Origin: Clonostachys chloroleuca
Lineage: Eukaryota; Ascomycota; Sordariomycetes; Hypocreales; Bionectriaceae
Direction: 5' to 3'
Length of the DNA: 64,000 nt
NCBI GenBank assembly: GCA_037952775.1
Contig: JBANAY010000003.1
Location: 9,176,001-9,240,000, forward strand
The position numbers were made by a program, and so were the translations under genes. This document shows, piece by piece, positions 1 to 12,985 of the stretch. Under the pieces are notes generated by a model. It searched no databases, was not told where the DNA came from, and worked only from the letters and a program-made list of their open reading frames with translations. The first letter of the stretch is position 1; each line of letters opens with the position of its first letter.

Positions 1-2133
1 AGAAAATAGCTAGTAGATATTATTAAGAACCTAAGAAGTTTATAAATACTAGGATATTAAAAAAATATCTTAAAAAAGAAATTATTTTAAGGAATTATAA
101 ATTATATATTATAATTATAGATACTTATTATACTAGTAGAAGAAGATTAATTTTAATATCTTTCTATATATAGCTAGTACTATACTATTAAGGTATATAG
201 TAATATAAACCTAATAATTTATAATTAAATAACTATTAGTTAGATTATATATTATTCTAAAAGAAGATTTAGAAGAATATCCCTATAAGTATAATATAAA
301 GAGATAGTATATTAAACTATATTAGAACTCTAAATATAAAATCTACTAGGAATCTAAGATTAAACTCTAGTATAAATAAAAGAAACTTAAGGTATATACT
401 ACTTATAAATATAGTAATTATATTAAGTAATATTATAATTAGAACTATATAAACTATCTGGATACTAAGAAGGAAGTATTAAAAATTATAAGAGATATTA
501 ATAATAATATTAACTATATAAAGAAATACCTTAAGTAAGTCTAAAAGTAAGAAGAAGAAATATATAGATTCTATAGATAAAAATAAATAATTAAGAAAGA
601 AGATAAGATATAGATTAATAAAGAAATAAGAGTTAAAATAAAAAAATAAAAAAGAATCTAAGTTTTAATAAGAATCTAGCTTAATAAAGATAAAACTAAT
701 AAAAATACTAAAGAATAAGTTAACTAGGTAAAAAATAATATAAACTATCTATAATAGGGCTATAGTATAGTAGAAACTAGAGGACTCTAGAAATAATAGA
801 GATAGAAAGCTTACTTAATATTCTTATAAATATTAAGATTAAGAGAAACTAGCTTATAGTATTTATTAACTATAGAGTATAGGAAAATTATATTTTACTA
901 GTAGTAATTAACTAACTCTACTTATTATAAAAAAAGAATAAAGAAATCTATATAGTTATAAATATTAAAAGCTTAAAATTTAAGTATAATAATAGGATTA
1001 TTAACTCTAAAACTAATTATCTTATAATTAAAATCTAAAGAAAGAAATTTAATATTATTTATAACTTAGTACTACTAGAAACCTATAATATAATATTAGG
1101 ATTATTATAGCTATAAAATATAAATCTATTAATAGATTAGTTTATTAGCTATATAGAGTAAAGAGATATTCTTATAAACTTATATTAGAATTAATAGAAA
1201 TTAAAATTTTATTAAATACTAGAAGAATAAAGTAATTCTTTAATAATTAAAAGTACTATTATAAAAAACTAAAATAAATAACTTATAATAATAAGTAGAT
1301 ATAGTAGTTATAATTTTAATAGTACTATAATCTAATATAATAAGAAAATTATCTTAATAAGAACTAAGATAAGTAATATAAATCTTAGGAAGGATATAGA
1401 AGTAAGAATAGTCTTTAGATATATTTTTAGTACTAATTAACTAGAACTAACTAATAAAGGAATAATAATAAGAATATAAAGTTAAATATAGTTAATAGTA
1501 AAAGGAAATAGAAAAGCTATTTATAGAGCTATTTAATATTAGAATTAAAGAATAAAGCTGAATAAATAATAAATAGAAAGCCTAATAGAATTAAGAAAAT
1601 AATATATAGTATAAATACTAGTAAAAGAAATATTTAAAATAAGAAAAATATCTTAAGAATATTCTATAGGAATATAACTACTTTAAGAAAATACTATTTA
1701 TAGAAGAACTTAAAATAGAGCTATTAGAATATAGCTAGTAGGATTATAAAATCTCTATTATTAAAGAAGAAGAATTAGATTTCTATAAATTATATAATTT
1801 TATAGAACCTTAGTTATAGATACTCTATAAATATATTAATAATATATTAGTAAAAAGCTATATATATTTATTAATTTTATTTATAGAATACTCTATAATA
1901 TTTATACTAAAGAAAAATAGTAAACTCTATTTAGTTATTAACTATAAATAATTAAATAAGATTATATATAAAGATAGAATACTCTTACTACTAATTACTA
2001 AACTTAGAGATTAGCTATAGGGTAAATAGTAGTTTATAGTATTAGATCTAAAGAAAGCTTATAATTTAATATAAATTAAGAAAGGGAATAAATAGAAAAT
2101 AATATTCAGAATAAAGTTTAACCTCTATATAAA
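1..2133 (+). mobile_element. Ty3/Gypsy internal fragment, broken in reverse transcriptase
   Basis: This is a decayed internal piece of a Gypsy retrotransposon, related to the full copy at 49045-56489. The stretch near 720-775 matches 51808-51860 almost base for base. The reverse transcriptase N-terminal motif (LVINY.QLNK followed by KDR and the LDLK.AYN block) is readable at about 1920-2070, with the usual RIP stops. No LTR is visible at the left, so the element starts outside the window. Similarity to the full copy stops at about 2130, within the RT segment that should lead to the MPFG-type motif, and unrelated sequence follows. The rest of pol is missing, which makes 2130 a junction made by insertion or deletion. 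Confidence 0.88.
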
Positions 2134-2601
2134 GTTATTACAGTGAAATTGCCTATATTTTTACTGGATTCAGCTACTATTCTTTATAGTAAATTTACCT
2201 AAAATCTCTTACCGCTTTAAGCTGTATACTATTAATAGACCCCTACTAGAACCTTGATAAGTACTACTATAGTACTGCTCCCTAGTTCTACTATAGCAGT
2301 TAAGTAAGCTATTTACTTAGTTACTAAGAAGTTAGTCCCTAAGCTTTTAGTTAAGATACTAAAATAGACTATTTTATATTATAATTAGTACTTAGTAGCC
2401 TATCTTATAAGTCTATAAATACTATACCTGCTCGCTACTATATTTATTTTCCCCTATTCTTTTTTCCTTCCTATCCTTACTTTTCTATTTCTAACTAACC
2501 CCTTATCTCCCCTATAACCCTTTATTTTCCCTTATTTTATAAATTATTCCTATTTCTTATATCTGTATTTTTACCTATACAGACTATAGCTAGACTATAG
2601 T
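2134..2601. other. Non-coding segment between Gypsy break and DUF3435 gene
   Basis: About 470 bp with no recognisable gene. It begins immediately after the broken Gypsy fragment with GTTATTACAGTGAAATTG, so a TTAC lies at the junction. The middle is pyrimidine-rich (CCCC/CTT runs at about 2450-2540), like a fungal promoter strand. If the DUF3435 gene downstream is a Starship captain, this would be the 5' tip plus promoter. The TTAC and the spacing fit, but no matching second edge was found. Confidence 0.4.
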
Positions 2602-5083
2602 ATAGCTCCTACTATACTATTATCTCCTAATTTAGACTCAGAATACTCTGATCTAGGCTCAGAATACTTAGATAAGTCTAATATTAATAGTATTTTTAAT
2701 AATAATAATTATAAGTACTCTAAGTATAGGAGTAATATAACTATCTTTAGAGAGTTTTCTAATAAAGATAAAGTAGACTTTAAAGATATTATTAATCTAT
2801 TTAGTAGAAATATATACCTATCAGAATACTATTAAAAAGTAGTAAAAGACTTTAAGGAGGGCTATTATAATAGTTAAGATTATAGCCTGGGTAGTAGTAT
2901 TCTCTTAGATATAATAGAAGATATATAGAAAGAGTTAGTAACTAGTTCTACCCTTAATAGTTAATACTAATATTTTTATTTATAGATTCTGTAAAGTTAT
3001 TAACTGTAACCCTATAGAAAGTTATATATCCTTATCTATAGGGATTTTATATAATTTCTTTAACTAGTACTTAAATTAATAAGTTAATAAAGATAGTAGA
3101 AAGCTCTATAGAATAAAGAAGAAAAGTTCCTTAAGTATATACTAGAAAGTATTCCAGCTATATATTAAAAGGGCTACTGGAGATAAGATTGATCTAAAAT
3201 TAAACCGGAAGATATATAGAGTAGGAATCTTTATTACCCCCTCCTCTCCCTTTCCCCTGTAGAATACTTTCTAATATAAGCTTTTAAGCTCTTAGAGACC
3301 TAGCTAAGAAGTATAGACTTAGTAATAAGAAGTATATAAACTGCTATATAATAATTAAAAATCTATTAGAGCAGATTAAAATAATACTAGATATAACTGA
3401 AAAATGTTTTTAGCTAGGAGAGATTTAAATTCTTATAGTATTATTTCTCTTTTTACTTGCTCCTACTGGTGCTTGCCCTGTATCTATTTTATACCTTTAA
3501 TTCAGTAATATTTATATAGTATTAGTATAAGATCCTAAAGGTAGTCTATATAATATTCTTACTTGATTTACCCTAGCTTTTATAAAGATATACCTTGGAG
3601 TTAAAGATATATATATATAACTCGGGTTAGATAATAGACTTATTATTATATTAAAAGGCTGACTATATTATAGCAAGACCTTTATAGTTCCTAAGAATTT
3701 CTTTGATCCTTTACTATTCCTCAGCCCTTATATCTATCTTTTAGGTATCCTGTTTCGCTATTAGGTATTTAAGGCTCTAAGCCTTACCTCTTCTGATAAG
3801 CTAGATATGCTTAATATCTATACAGGAGAAAAGGAGCTACTACTATCTTTAAAGAAAGAATTTAATAACTACTTAGTATTCTACTGTACTATAAAGATTC
3901 TTATAGGATATACTATTTCTATAGATATACCTATTATATATAGAATAATAGTAAGATAAATTAGATAAATTAGTAAGATACTTAGCTTTAAGTATATTAC
4001 TATACTATATAGTCTGTATTATACTATAGCTAATAGGCTTAACTAAAGTAGTTTATTTCCTACTAACTCCTAGATAGCTCTAAAATCTTTTTATTACTAA
4101 TAAGTATAATAGATAGTTAATATTAGTAAAGTATTATAAAACCTAGCTTTAGATTATACTAACTCTATCCTGTTTTAGAGATACTACCTCAGCTAAGAAA
4201 TTAATACGGATATATAGGCTATTCTCCGAGGTTAAAGGCTATAGTAGGTGCTAATAAGATAGGCCTACAGTATTAGCCACTTAATTAGTAAGTACTAACT
4301 AATAGACCTTACTATTAAGCAAGCTGCCTCTATAAATATATACTCTCTTATTAGGAAACTCGAACTATAACTCTAATAAATAAAGCAAGGGTCTAATAAA
4401 TATATAAAGGCCCTTTATATACTAAGAAAGGAGAAACTAAGACTTAAAAGATTACTTTAGGAGACTATATAATATAAGTAGATAGATAACTAGGCTGTTA
4501 ATAATATTAAGTATTAACTTAGAGGTAAATAGAACTTTAACTAAATTATTAAGAAGGGCTGCTGTTCTTAAGAATTAGCTTAGAAATATCTGGTATAAGC
4601 CCTAGCTGCTAAATATAATAATATAATCAAGGGCTATTATTAAAGGCAGAATAATATAATTAATACTATTATTCTATACTATATAGTTAAAGAAGGACTG
4701 ATAATACAGTATAAAAATATATTATCTGCTAAGCCTTAGTATATATATAGTAAGGATATACAGGAGGAGGGCCCTCTATAAGAAGTACTAAAAACTGTAC
4801 TTAAGGCTATTAGGGTGAAAATAGAGAAGGAGAGGCCCAGATACTGTTTTTTATATATTAGTAAAGCTCTTACTTTATAACTAGATAATCCTTTAATAAA
4901 AGATCTAGCCCGAGAGTTCTATATATCTAGTAATATAGTAAAGTATTTTTATTATAGGTACCTTTCTATTTTAGAGGACTATTATATAATCTATTATCAG
5001 GTTTATAATAAAATACTAGAAAATAAGAAATACTTATAAAACTATAGTTTAAAGCGCTATAGTCTTAAAACTTAGTATTAATA
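2602..5083 (+). pseudogene. DUF3435 tyrosine-recombinase-like (Starship captain family), RIP-killed
   Basis: Read through its stops, this matches fungal DUF3435 proteins from end to end. The probable start is ATA (from ATG) followed by APTILLSPNLDSEYSD. At about 3060-3210 there is a NWYLN-type block followed by KRATGDKIDLKLNRKIY. A likely intron with GT/AG ends and a CCCTTTCCCCTG tract lies at 3217-3258. After it come ALRDLAKKYRLSNKKY, then LFLFLLAPTGACPVSIL, DPKGS and LSPYIYLLGILFRY. The segment YSLYYTIANRLN at about 4000-4040 stands where the family has LRY, so an expected Arg has been lost. The C-terminus carries the family's zinc-finger tail (CFLYISKA, then YLQNYSLKRYSLKT). Many TAG/TAA stops make it non-functional. 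The family contains the recombinases that move giant Starship elements. It reads away from the Gypsy junction, as a captain does from a Starship's 5' edge. Confidence 0.85.
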
Positions 5084-7341
5084 TACTTATCTTATAAGAT
5101 TATTACTATTTTAGGTTATTATAATATTTAGCTATTATTATTTTAGGTTATTTTAATATCTAGCTGTAATATATAGTAGCTAGCTATCTGAGAACTCTAG
5201 TAATAATTATATATAGGTATATTTATTATATATTGTATATATATATACTAAGGATGAATTACCTACTATTCAAATTTATATATAGAGGTTATACTGGAAA
5301 TATGAACTTAGAAGTTTGTAAATATAGGTAAATCCTATATCTGTTATTATATACTTATCTAGCTTATATAATTAGAGGAATAAAGAAATTCCGGCTGTTC
5401 TACTTAGCTGATAAGTAATCTCTTAGGTATATAATTTTAATATATAGTAGTAATCCCTCTACTTATTTAATAAGGAGTACTTATTGTAATAATCTGTCTT
5501 TACCCCTAAATACTAATTGAAGCTAATACTAGTAGTCTGTTAGATATAGTATAGCCTTACTCAGGTAATAGCTTTAGTACTTTTTAGAAATTAAAATAGT
5601 TAATACCAGAGGGATAATTCTATAGTATTATATAGTTATTCTATATTGGGAAGATAAAGGGTAACTCGTAAGATAGCTTTATTGCTAAAGGGCAATAGTA
5701 ATTAATTATAGAGCTATTAGGCTAAGAAAGCTAATAACCTTTGCTATAAAAGTTAGATATCCTACAATATATCTCTAATATTACCTCTACTTTCTCTATT
5801 CTTACTAGTAGTTAGTATAGCTAAAGGCTAGAACCTAGAGCTAGTTAGGGGTACTGCAGAACTAGTATTACTCTAGGGATAATTAATTCTTCTTAGAAAG
5901 CAGGAAGAGAATATTCTATACTAGTAAATAGCTTTACCTTATAGACCTCGAGTAAATTAATAGAAAATAACTATAATAATATAATAACTACTTAAATTAG
6001 GTCGCTAGTACTATTAGCCTCTTTATTACTTAGGGCTACTACTATATTCTCCTCTGTAATAGAACTAAATATTATAAACTTACCCTTCCGGACTATTTTA
6101 TTACTTATAGAGAGAGATAAATAGCCTTGTACTTGATCTGAACTGAAAGATATATACTGGGGCTGTCTTTCCTCTATATAATAACTATCTAAAAGCGGTA
6201 GTATTTACTAAATTAAATAGTATTGCTTTAGGGGATATTAATATTATGGATTTCTTTGCTGCTAACTATTCTCTTGGGTATACTGAACTTATTAATATTG
6301 TGCTCCTTGGACTAAGATATATAATACCCTCTTGCTTAAGTAGCTATAATTATATATTAGCTAAGATTATATTCGACTTTGTAGTACTGATAAACAGTAT
6401 AAAGGTAGTTTTAATAATAAGGGAGACTAACTATTATAGTAAAAGAGAGGGTAATAGAAACCTTAATCTAGTTGCCTGCTATATGCTGGATAAAACTATA
6501 AATAGGAGCTATATTGAGGAATAGTATATACTCTTTGGTAGAGTATATTAGATAAAAATACTAGGTTATACTATATTATTAAGGCTTTTAGGGATTCTTT
6601 ACTATACTAGAATTATAGTATTTAATATTTCAGGAGGCTAGAGTTTACTTCTGATATATCGTCTGTATAAGTAGTAATTAGTTATATTAAAGTATGAAAT
6701 CTATATAGTAGTTGTAGTAAAGATACTCTTATCTGCTCTTTTATATTTATTGTATACTTATTATTATCTAAAGCTATAAACTAATATTAGGTAGGTAAAT
6801 AGGAGAGCTAATTCTTATTTCTATACTGGGGTATATAGTTAGGGACTCTTATTCCTCCCTAGCTGTACTGGGGGTATAGTAGTATTATAGGAGGCTCGGA
6901 TTTAAATTTTCAGTAATTTAGTATATTATTTATACTTCTTACTATCTTTTTATACTAGTATTAGTAGGTTTCTTTTAGAGCTATATTAATTTCAGGTGTA
7001 AATATACTGTTAAGCTATACTGTATAAATAGAGCTAATAAAGAGTATAGTTAGGATAGTATAGTAAACTTAAGATCCCTGTCTAGTACCCTATAATAAAG
7101 CCTTTAAAGACTGGAAGAACCTCGGATCTTACTATATATTAAAATAATTATAAAGTATATTAGGCCAGTATTTAGATTTCACTATAGGGTAAGTATAGAA
7201 GGTGGGCTATATAACTGTACCTTTAGTTAACTGGTATATATACGAGGTATAATACTATATTAGTTCTAGCCTGGACCTACTAAGGCTAAAAACTACTACT
7301 GTAGCTTATTATCTTTTAATCCTTTATACAGCTATAGGAAT
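5084..7341 (+). other. Unassigned AT-rich stretch with weak coding trace
   Basis: No family was recognised. A plus-strand frame with few stops runs from about 6060 to 6530. Its open part (6246-6524, 92 codons) begins MDFFAANYSLGYTELINIV and ends RSYIEE. It is probably a decayed exon of a gene between the DUF3435 and F-box genes, but it shows no clear motif. At about 5303-5330 there is an AACTTAGAAGTTTGTAAAT sequence resembling the palindrome-like core of the dispersed repeat at 9.84 and 14.97 kb. Confidence 0.3.
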
Positions 7342-8616
7342 ATATTACTCTCCGATCTACCTAGTGAGATTCTGGCCTTAATCGGCTGCTATCTTCTGGC
7401 TGAATCCCTGTACGCTTTAACTTTTATATACTACTATTTTTTTCTGGTCTACCAGTCTGTACTTATATATTTTAATACTAAGGTATATACATAGGGTTAG
7501 ACCCTGCTCTCCTTAGTAGTAAGGTATAGATATAATACTATTATAGAACTACTCCTCTCTAACCCTAGAGAAGATCCTGATAAATATAATTAAGAGGGCA
7601 AGATAGTACTTTTTTAGGTAGTAAGATATAGCTAAGTGTTTATAGTAAGACAGCTTCTTACTATAAACTGTATTAATCTGTCCGGAAAGAATTATTAATA
7701 TCAGACTCTATTCTATAGCGTAGTATTAAGAGGATAGACTGGGATAGTAGGATTATTACTTAATATACTAGGTATTAAGTTAAACTATAGTAATAAATAG
7801 GGTTGAACTTTATTTTAGATTATAGCAGTATAGGGATATATTTTAACTATTAAGTTCCTTCTGATAGCTCTAATAATTAATATTAACTATTCTAATAATA
7901 CTAGAAAAACTCTATTTATAGCAGTAGTAATATATAGATATAAAGAAGTAGTAGCTGCCCTAGTAAAAGAGATATAGGTAGATCTGTATACCAGAGATAA
8001 GTATAGCAGGATAGTATTATTATAGGCTGTAGTAAAGGGTTATTAAGGTATAGTATATCTGCTCCTTAATATAGCTTAGTTAGATCCAGGATCTAGGGAT
8101 CTGGAAGGTAGGATACTACTTACTTATACTACTTAGTATAGGTATACTACTACTATATCTCTTTTTACTAATCTAGAAGGTATAGATATTAATAGCTGAG
8201 ATTACTTAGAGCGAATACTATTATTCCTAGCTATTATTAATAGGTAGTATAATATAGTTTATTATCTTTATAACTGAGTAGATATAGAATAGAGTATTAT
8301 TAATTCTACTAAATAGACTTTATAAATAGCTGCTTAGGATAATAAGGATTAGATAATATTTGTATTACTGAGATCTTTTAACTTATATATAGAGGAGCTA
8401 CTACTACTTGCAGCTAGGGACTTTTTATATATTACTGGCTTTATTATTATATTAATAGCTCTCTACTAGTAGATAAGTTTACTAATCTAGATATTAGGAG
8501 TAGCTGCTCCTGTCTAGAAGGATAGTAATAACTATATACTATACTAACTATACTTTAAGCCTGAAGCTCAGGTATTAGAAGTAGTTCTACCTCCTTGCTT
8601 AAGTAGAATATATTAA
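7342..8616 (+). pseudogene. F-box plus ankyrin-repeat protein, RIP-killed
   Basis: One reading frame of 424 codons holds across the gene. It starts at ATA (from ATG), giving ILLSDLPSEILALIGCYLL, an F-box-like helix pair of the LPxEIL type. About ten degenerate ankyrin repeats follow, with visible cores such as GRTLLSLAVRY-like, ELLLSNPREDPDKYN, LLTINCINLSGKNY, FLLIALIININYSNN, LLQAVVKGYQGIVYLLLN, LEGIDINSQDYLERILLFLA and TLQIAAQDNK. It ends LPPCLSRIY with TAA at 8614. F-box/ankyrin proteins of ascomycetes are thought to link targets to SCF ubiquitin ligases. This copy has relatively few stops but includes TAG/TAA at Gln and Trp positions. It lies 2.2 kb behind the DUF3435 gene on the same strand, a position typical of cargo. 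The family call is firm; the exact start is inferred. Confidence 0.8.
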
Positions 8617-9835
8617 TAGAATTCCTATACTCTTTAGCTTCAGATTATTATATATCTGCTTTAGTAGTTATGGCTATTCTTTAATAGATTTAGCTACTGG
8701 TATTAAATATTATTATTTTAAATTAGCTCTACCTAGTCTGCCTCAATATTATTAATAATAAATTTAATGTTCAGTAGGGTCTATTGTAATTAGATAGGCC
8801 CTAGGTTGATTTCTGGGATATAGTTATTATACTAATCCTAGTATTAGTTACCTAATTACTAGTAGTAATATTAAGGATATTAAGCCTATTAAGATCGGTC
8901 AGCGCTTATATAAGCTAGTTATTAAGTAGGGGATAAATTATATAGTATAGTATATCTAGGTATTCTGGTTCTATTATATTATTAAGGAAAGCTATACTAC
9001 CCTGCTTAGTAGCTAGGATATTATTACCTATACTTCTATTTATAATAAATAATACTACTAGTAAGTAAGGTACTTACAGATAACTAGTCTTCTAGAAAGC
9101 TATTAGCCCTAGTAGTATAGGTATCTACTTCTACAGGGGGTAAGGATATTTAGGAGCAGATAGTAAGATTATATAACTATATATAGGCCTACTAGAGAAA
9201 CTGGTACAGGTTGCTTTACAGATTATAATAAATCCTAGTTTCTAATTGCTCTAAATTAGATTATATATAGCTACTATCTACCTATAATAGACTAACTTTC
9301 AGAGTTAGAGAGTAGCTAAAAATAAGTAAGATTAAATTATTTAATTAATTAATCTAATTCTAGCTAGTCTTAGCTAAAATTCTATCCCTAGAGCTTATCT
9401 GATTAGTGGTTAGGTTAGAATAAGAGGATAAGGATATAGTATTCTGGGTATACTGGAAGTTTGCTGGAGATCTCCTTATAGCAAGTAGATAGGCTTATTC
9501 CTATATATAATAAAATTAGCTTATAAAGCGCTAAGTAGACCTAGATTAAGATTACTTATAATTATTACTAGAGAAGGGGGAATAATAAGCTACTAGAAGA
9601 GTTATAGTCCTAATATCGGTTGTTTTGTTATACTATAATATAGATATTAGTATTAAAATAACTACTTATCTTATTACCTCTTTATATAAGACCTTTAATA
9701 GCCTTTATAATATTCTTATTTATTCTATTATACTTTTAGGGTGAAATTAGGAGCTTAGCTATTATATAAACTATATAAGTTATTATTTAAAATATAAATA
9801 AAGGCTGTATTCTAGCCTGTATTTAATATACTTAA
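8617..9835. other. Unassigned stretch with plus-strand coding trace
   Basis: No family was recognised. A plus-strand frame at about 8800-9240 reads sensibly with few stops, including KPIKIGQRLYKLVIKQG and VRIFRSRQQDYITIYRPTR when TAG is read as Gln. It may be a second decayed gene downstream of the F-box/ankyrin gene. Confidence 0.25.
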
Positions 9836-10165
9836 GCAGGAGTAATATAAATATTAGTAATACAAACTTAAGAGTTTAGAAATTACCTATAAGTCTATAA
9901 AATAGTACTACCTTATTCTTAGAGTCTAATTAATAAACTTATACTGTTTTATATTAGCTTAGGCTAATATATAAATACAGGGGTATTTACTAGTTATACT
10001 GCCTTCTGAAGGGGAGTAAAGCTTATATACCTAGATAAACTTTATATAGTCTTTACCTAACTTATCTGCTCCTCTTTTAGCTTCTAAATTTATCAGGTAA
10101 TCCTTATTACTAGTAGTATAAAATTTTCTGTTTCTAGCTTATTCCCCCTACTTATAACTCCTTAA
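9836..10165. repeat. Dispersed repeat, copy A
   Basis: This segment is similar to 14965-15290. Shared landmarks in the same order are AGTATTAGTAATA-type sequence, a AACTTAAGAGTTTA core, TTATTCTTAGAGTCTAA, TAATAAACTTA, a GTTATAT..CCTTCTGAAG/CCTTCTAAAG block, TAAACTTTATATAGTC, and TCTAAATTTATC.GGTAAT. Shorter relatives of the core occur near 5303, 12373 and 38248. No ORF or terminal inverted repeat was found, so it may be a MITE, a solo LTR, or a conserved UTR of a gene family. Confidence 0.6.
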
Positions 10166-12535
10166 TTTATTCTAGCTAGCAGCTGCTAGTAATATATATA
10201 GCTCCTGTATATATACCTTAAGGTAATTTAATAGATAGGTATATATATATAATATTATATTTTAAAAATATATATATATATATATACTACTATATACCTG
10301 ATTACTGAATAAATATAGGGCACCTTGGCTATTCTAAAAATAGGATATATTTAGAGAGGATATACTACTCTGTATAAGGGTCTAATATATCCCCTATTTG
10401 CTTTTAGATAGCTCTATTCCTACTAGCAGGCTTGAAGTAAAACTTATCTCTTAGACTCTTTATCTCACTATAGAACTTATAGAGCTAGAAGTAAAAGCTA
10501 ATAATATCCTTTAAAATATTAAACTATTATTTAGAAATAATACTCTTCTTAGCTTTATTAAAAATTTATCTTAGAGGTACCTTGGGTTTAAATATATTTA
10601 TAATACTAATCCAGAAGATATAGTTCCTAATTACTATAAAATAGTACCTTGGGGTAAGATACTAATAGATATTAAGATATTCTACTAAGATTATAGTACT
10701 AATATAGATATATAATCCTTTATACCTATAGCTAGGTAAGTAAAATAAGCTGAAATCTATAGTACTAATTATATATATACTGGTATACTAACTAGTATAG
10801 ATAACCTTAGCGCTAGAAATAAGATCTGTAATAAATATAGTAACTTAGCTGTCTTTTCCCCTGCTAAAAACTATATCTGTATAAGGGATAACTCTTTAGT
10901 GTATAAACTTATTAATAAGAGGGCTAATAATAACTACACTCGAAGAATTACTATATATATATCAGAACCCTGTAAGCTAGCTAAATAGCTTCTGTATCTC
11001 TATTAAAATATAATTATTAGTTTTCTTAAATTATACTAGGAGTATCTAATTATTAATAGTCTTTTTAGTACTACTCTAAGGGAGACTATTACCTTCCTAG
11101 ATAGTACTATATATCTACCCTATAAGCAGTAATAAGGTTATTATAATATCTTACGGGTATTAGGTAAAAATAATAGCCTGTATTCTCTATATTGAATTAT
11201 AGCTGAAATTAGGTTATTATAATATTATACTAAGTTTCTAGAAGAAGTTTAACTTCAATATAGCTGAAAGTATAGCGAAAGCGTAAAAAACCTTACTTAT
11301 AAGGTATATATTTGTTAAGTATTTCCTAATGCTATAACTAAGAGTCTGAAAATATACTATATGAACTTTAAATGTAATCTATAGTCTGCTAGATAGTAGG
11401 TATTAATAATTAATAGGTATAAAGGAAAGGGTAGAGCTAGTCTGGGAATAATCTTAGCAGCCTCTAAGAGCTTAATCTTATTTATATAAGTAAATCTAAT
11501 AAAGTATCTTCAGGTCCTAAGCTGATTTTATAGTAATAATAAATTGCAGGTAACTTATAAGGTACTACTTAAATAACTTTAAGAGTTTATAAATAATATA
11601 TCTATAATAGAGATTTACTAAATACTTAACCCAGTTATATAAGTATTACTATACTACTATAAGCTGCTAGAGGAGCTAGACTGGAAATATATTTATAGAA
11701 ATTTAGAATAAAGTATTAGAAATATAACTTAGTAGTCAGGGTTTAGAGTATAATTTTACTTCCTCTCTGTTATCTTTATATCTATAGTTAAAATATATCT
11801 TAATACTACCTTAGTATACTTTACCTCTAATTTATAGTATATTAAAATATTTATTAATAGCTAATATATAAGTTTCTCGAAGTAGACTAAGTACTAATCT
11901 AAGAGTAGTACTATCTAGTATATTAGAGTAATATCTTAGTACCTTAGTAAAGTAATAAGGTATATTATAACTGATAAGGAATAGATTAGGTTAGGTAACT
12001 ATTTGATTATATAATCTTATAAGCAGCTATTCAAGGAGATATTTTAAGAAACTATTTACTTATAACTGGAAAATATTAACTAATTTATTAGGGCGCTTAG
12101 GTTAAATATCTAATATAAGACTATTAACTGGAGTATTAAAATTACTAGTAACTAAGTGCTCCCTAATTTAATTTCTTGCTTTAAGTTATATTGCAGTATA
12201 TATACTAGTAATATATTATATTTATTATAGGTACTAGTAATCTCTGATTTTAGACTTCTGGTTTAGTTAGGAAGCTAGTAACTTTCTACTTTCTATATTT
12301 ACTATTAGAATATTATAGAGTACTATCCTGGTTATCCTATACCTATATAAATTATAGAGATAGTAAAGAAATACAAACTCAAGTTTGGAAATATAGAGGA
12401 GTTAGTATAAATATCCTTATTATAATAGAAGTAAAAATAGCTGTATAGGTATATATCTATAGTATATATATATATATAATACCCAGATTCTTCCTTAGTC
12501 CTAAAAGATAGATAAATATATAATATACTAGTACT
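10166..12535. other. Unassigned RIP-degraded stretch
   Basis: No gene could be named. A TA microsatellite lies at about 10240-10290. Frames with few stops occur on both strands, for example minus-strand at 10580-10850 and plus-strand at 11750-12350, which suggests one or two decayed genes. At 12373 there is ACAAACTCAAGTTTGG, a near-palindrome related to the core of the dispersed repeat. Confidence 0.3.
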
Positions 12536-12985
12536 TCTAATAGGATAGTATATAATAGGATAGCCTTTCTAATAGGATAGTATAGGGTGTACTAGCTCTT
12601 TTAGTATAACAGTATTTAATATCCTAGCTCTTTAATATACTAATCTATCTGTATCCCAGCCCCTCTATATACCAGCCTATCTGATAGGATAGTCTATTTA
12701 GTAAGATAGCTTACCTAATAGGATAGCTTATTTAGTAGGTTAGCCTATTTAGTAGGTTAGCTTATAATAGGCTAACCTATATAATAGGCTAACCTATAAT
12801 AGACTAGCCTATATAATAGACTAGCCTATAATAGGCTAATCTATATAATAAGCCAGCCTATAATAAACCAGCCTATATAATAGACTAGCTTATAATAGAC
12901 CAGCCTATATAATAGGCTAGCCTATAATAGACCAGCCTATATATTCAGCCAGCCTATAATAAGCTAAACTATATAATAGGCTAAT
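12536..12985. repeat. 32-bp (15+17) minisatellite
   Basis: An imperfect array alternates CCTATAATAGGCTAG (15) with CCTATATAATAGGCTAG (17), most regular at 12760-12980. A looser related lead-in (AATAGGATAGCCTATTTAGT-like units) starts at about 12536. The unit is itself nearly palindromic around AGGCTAGCCT. Confidence 0.8.
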
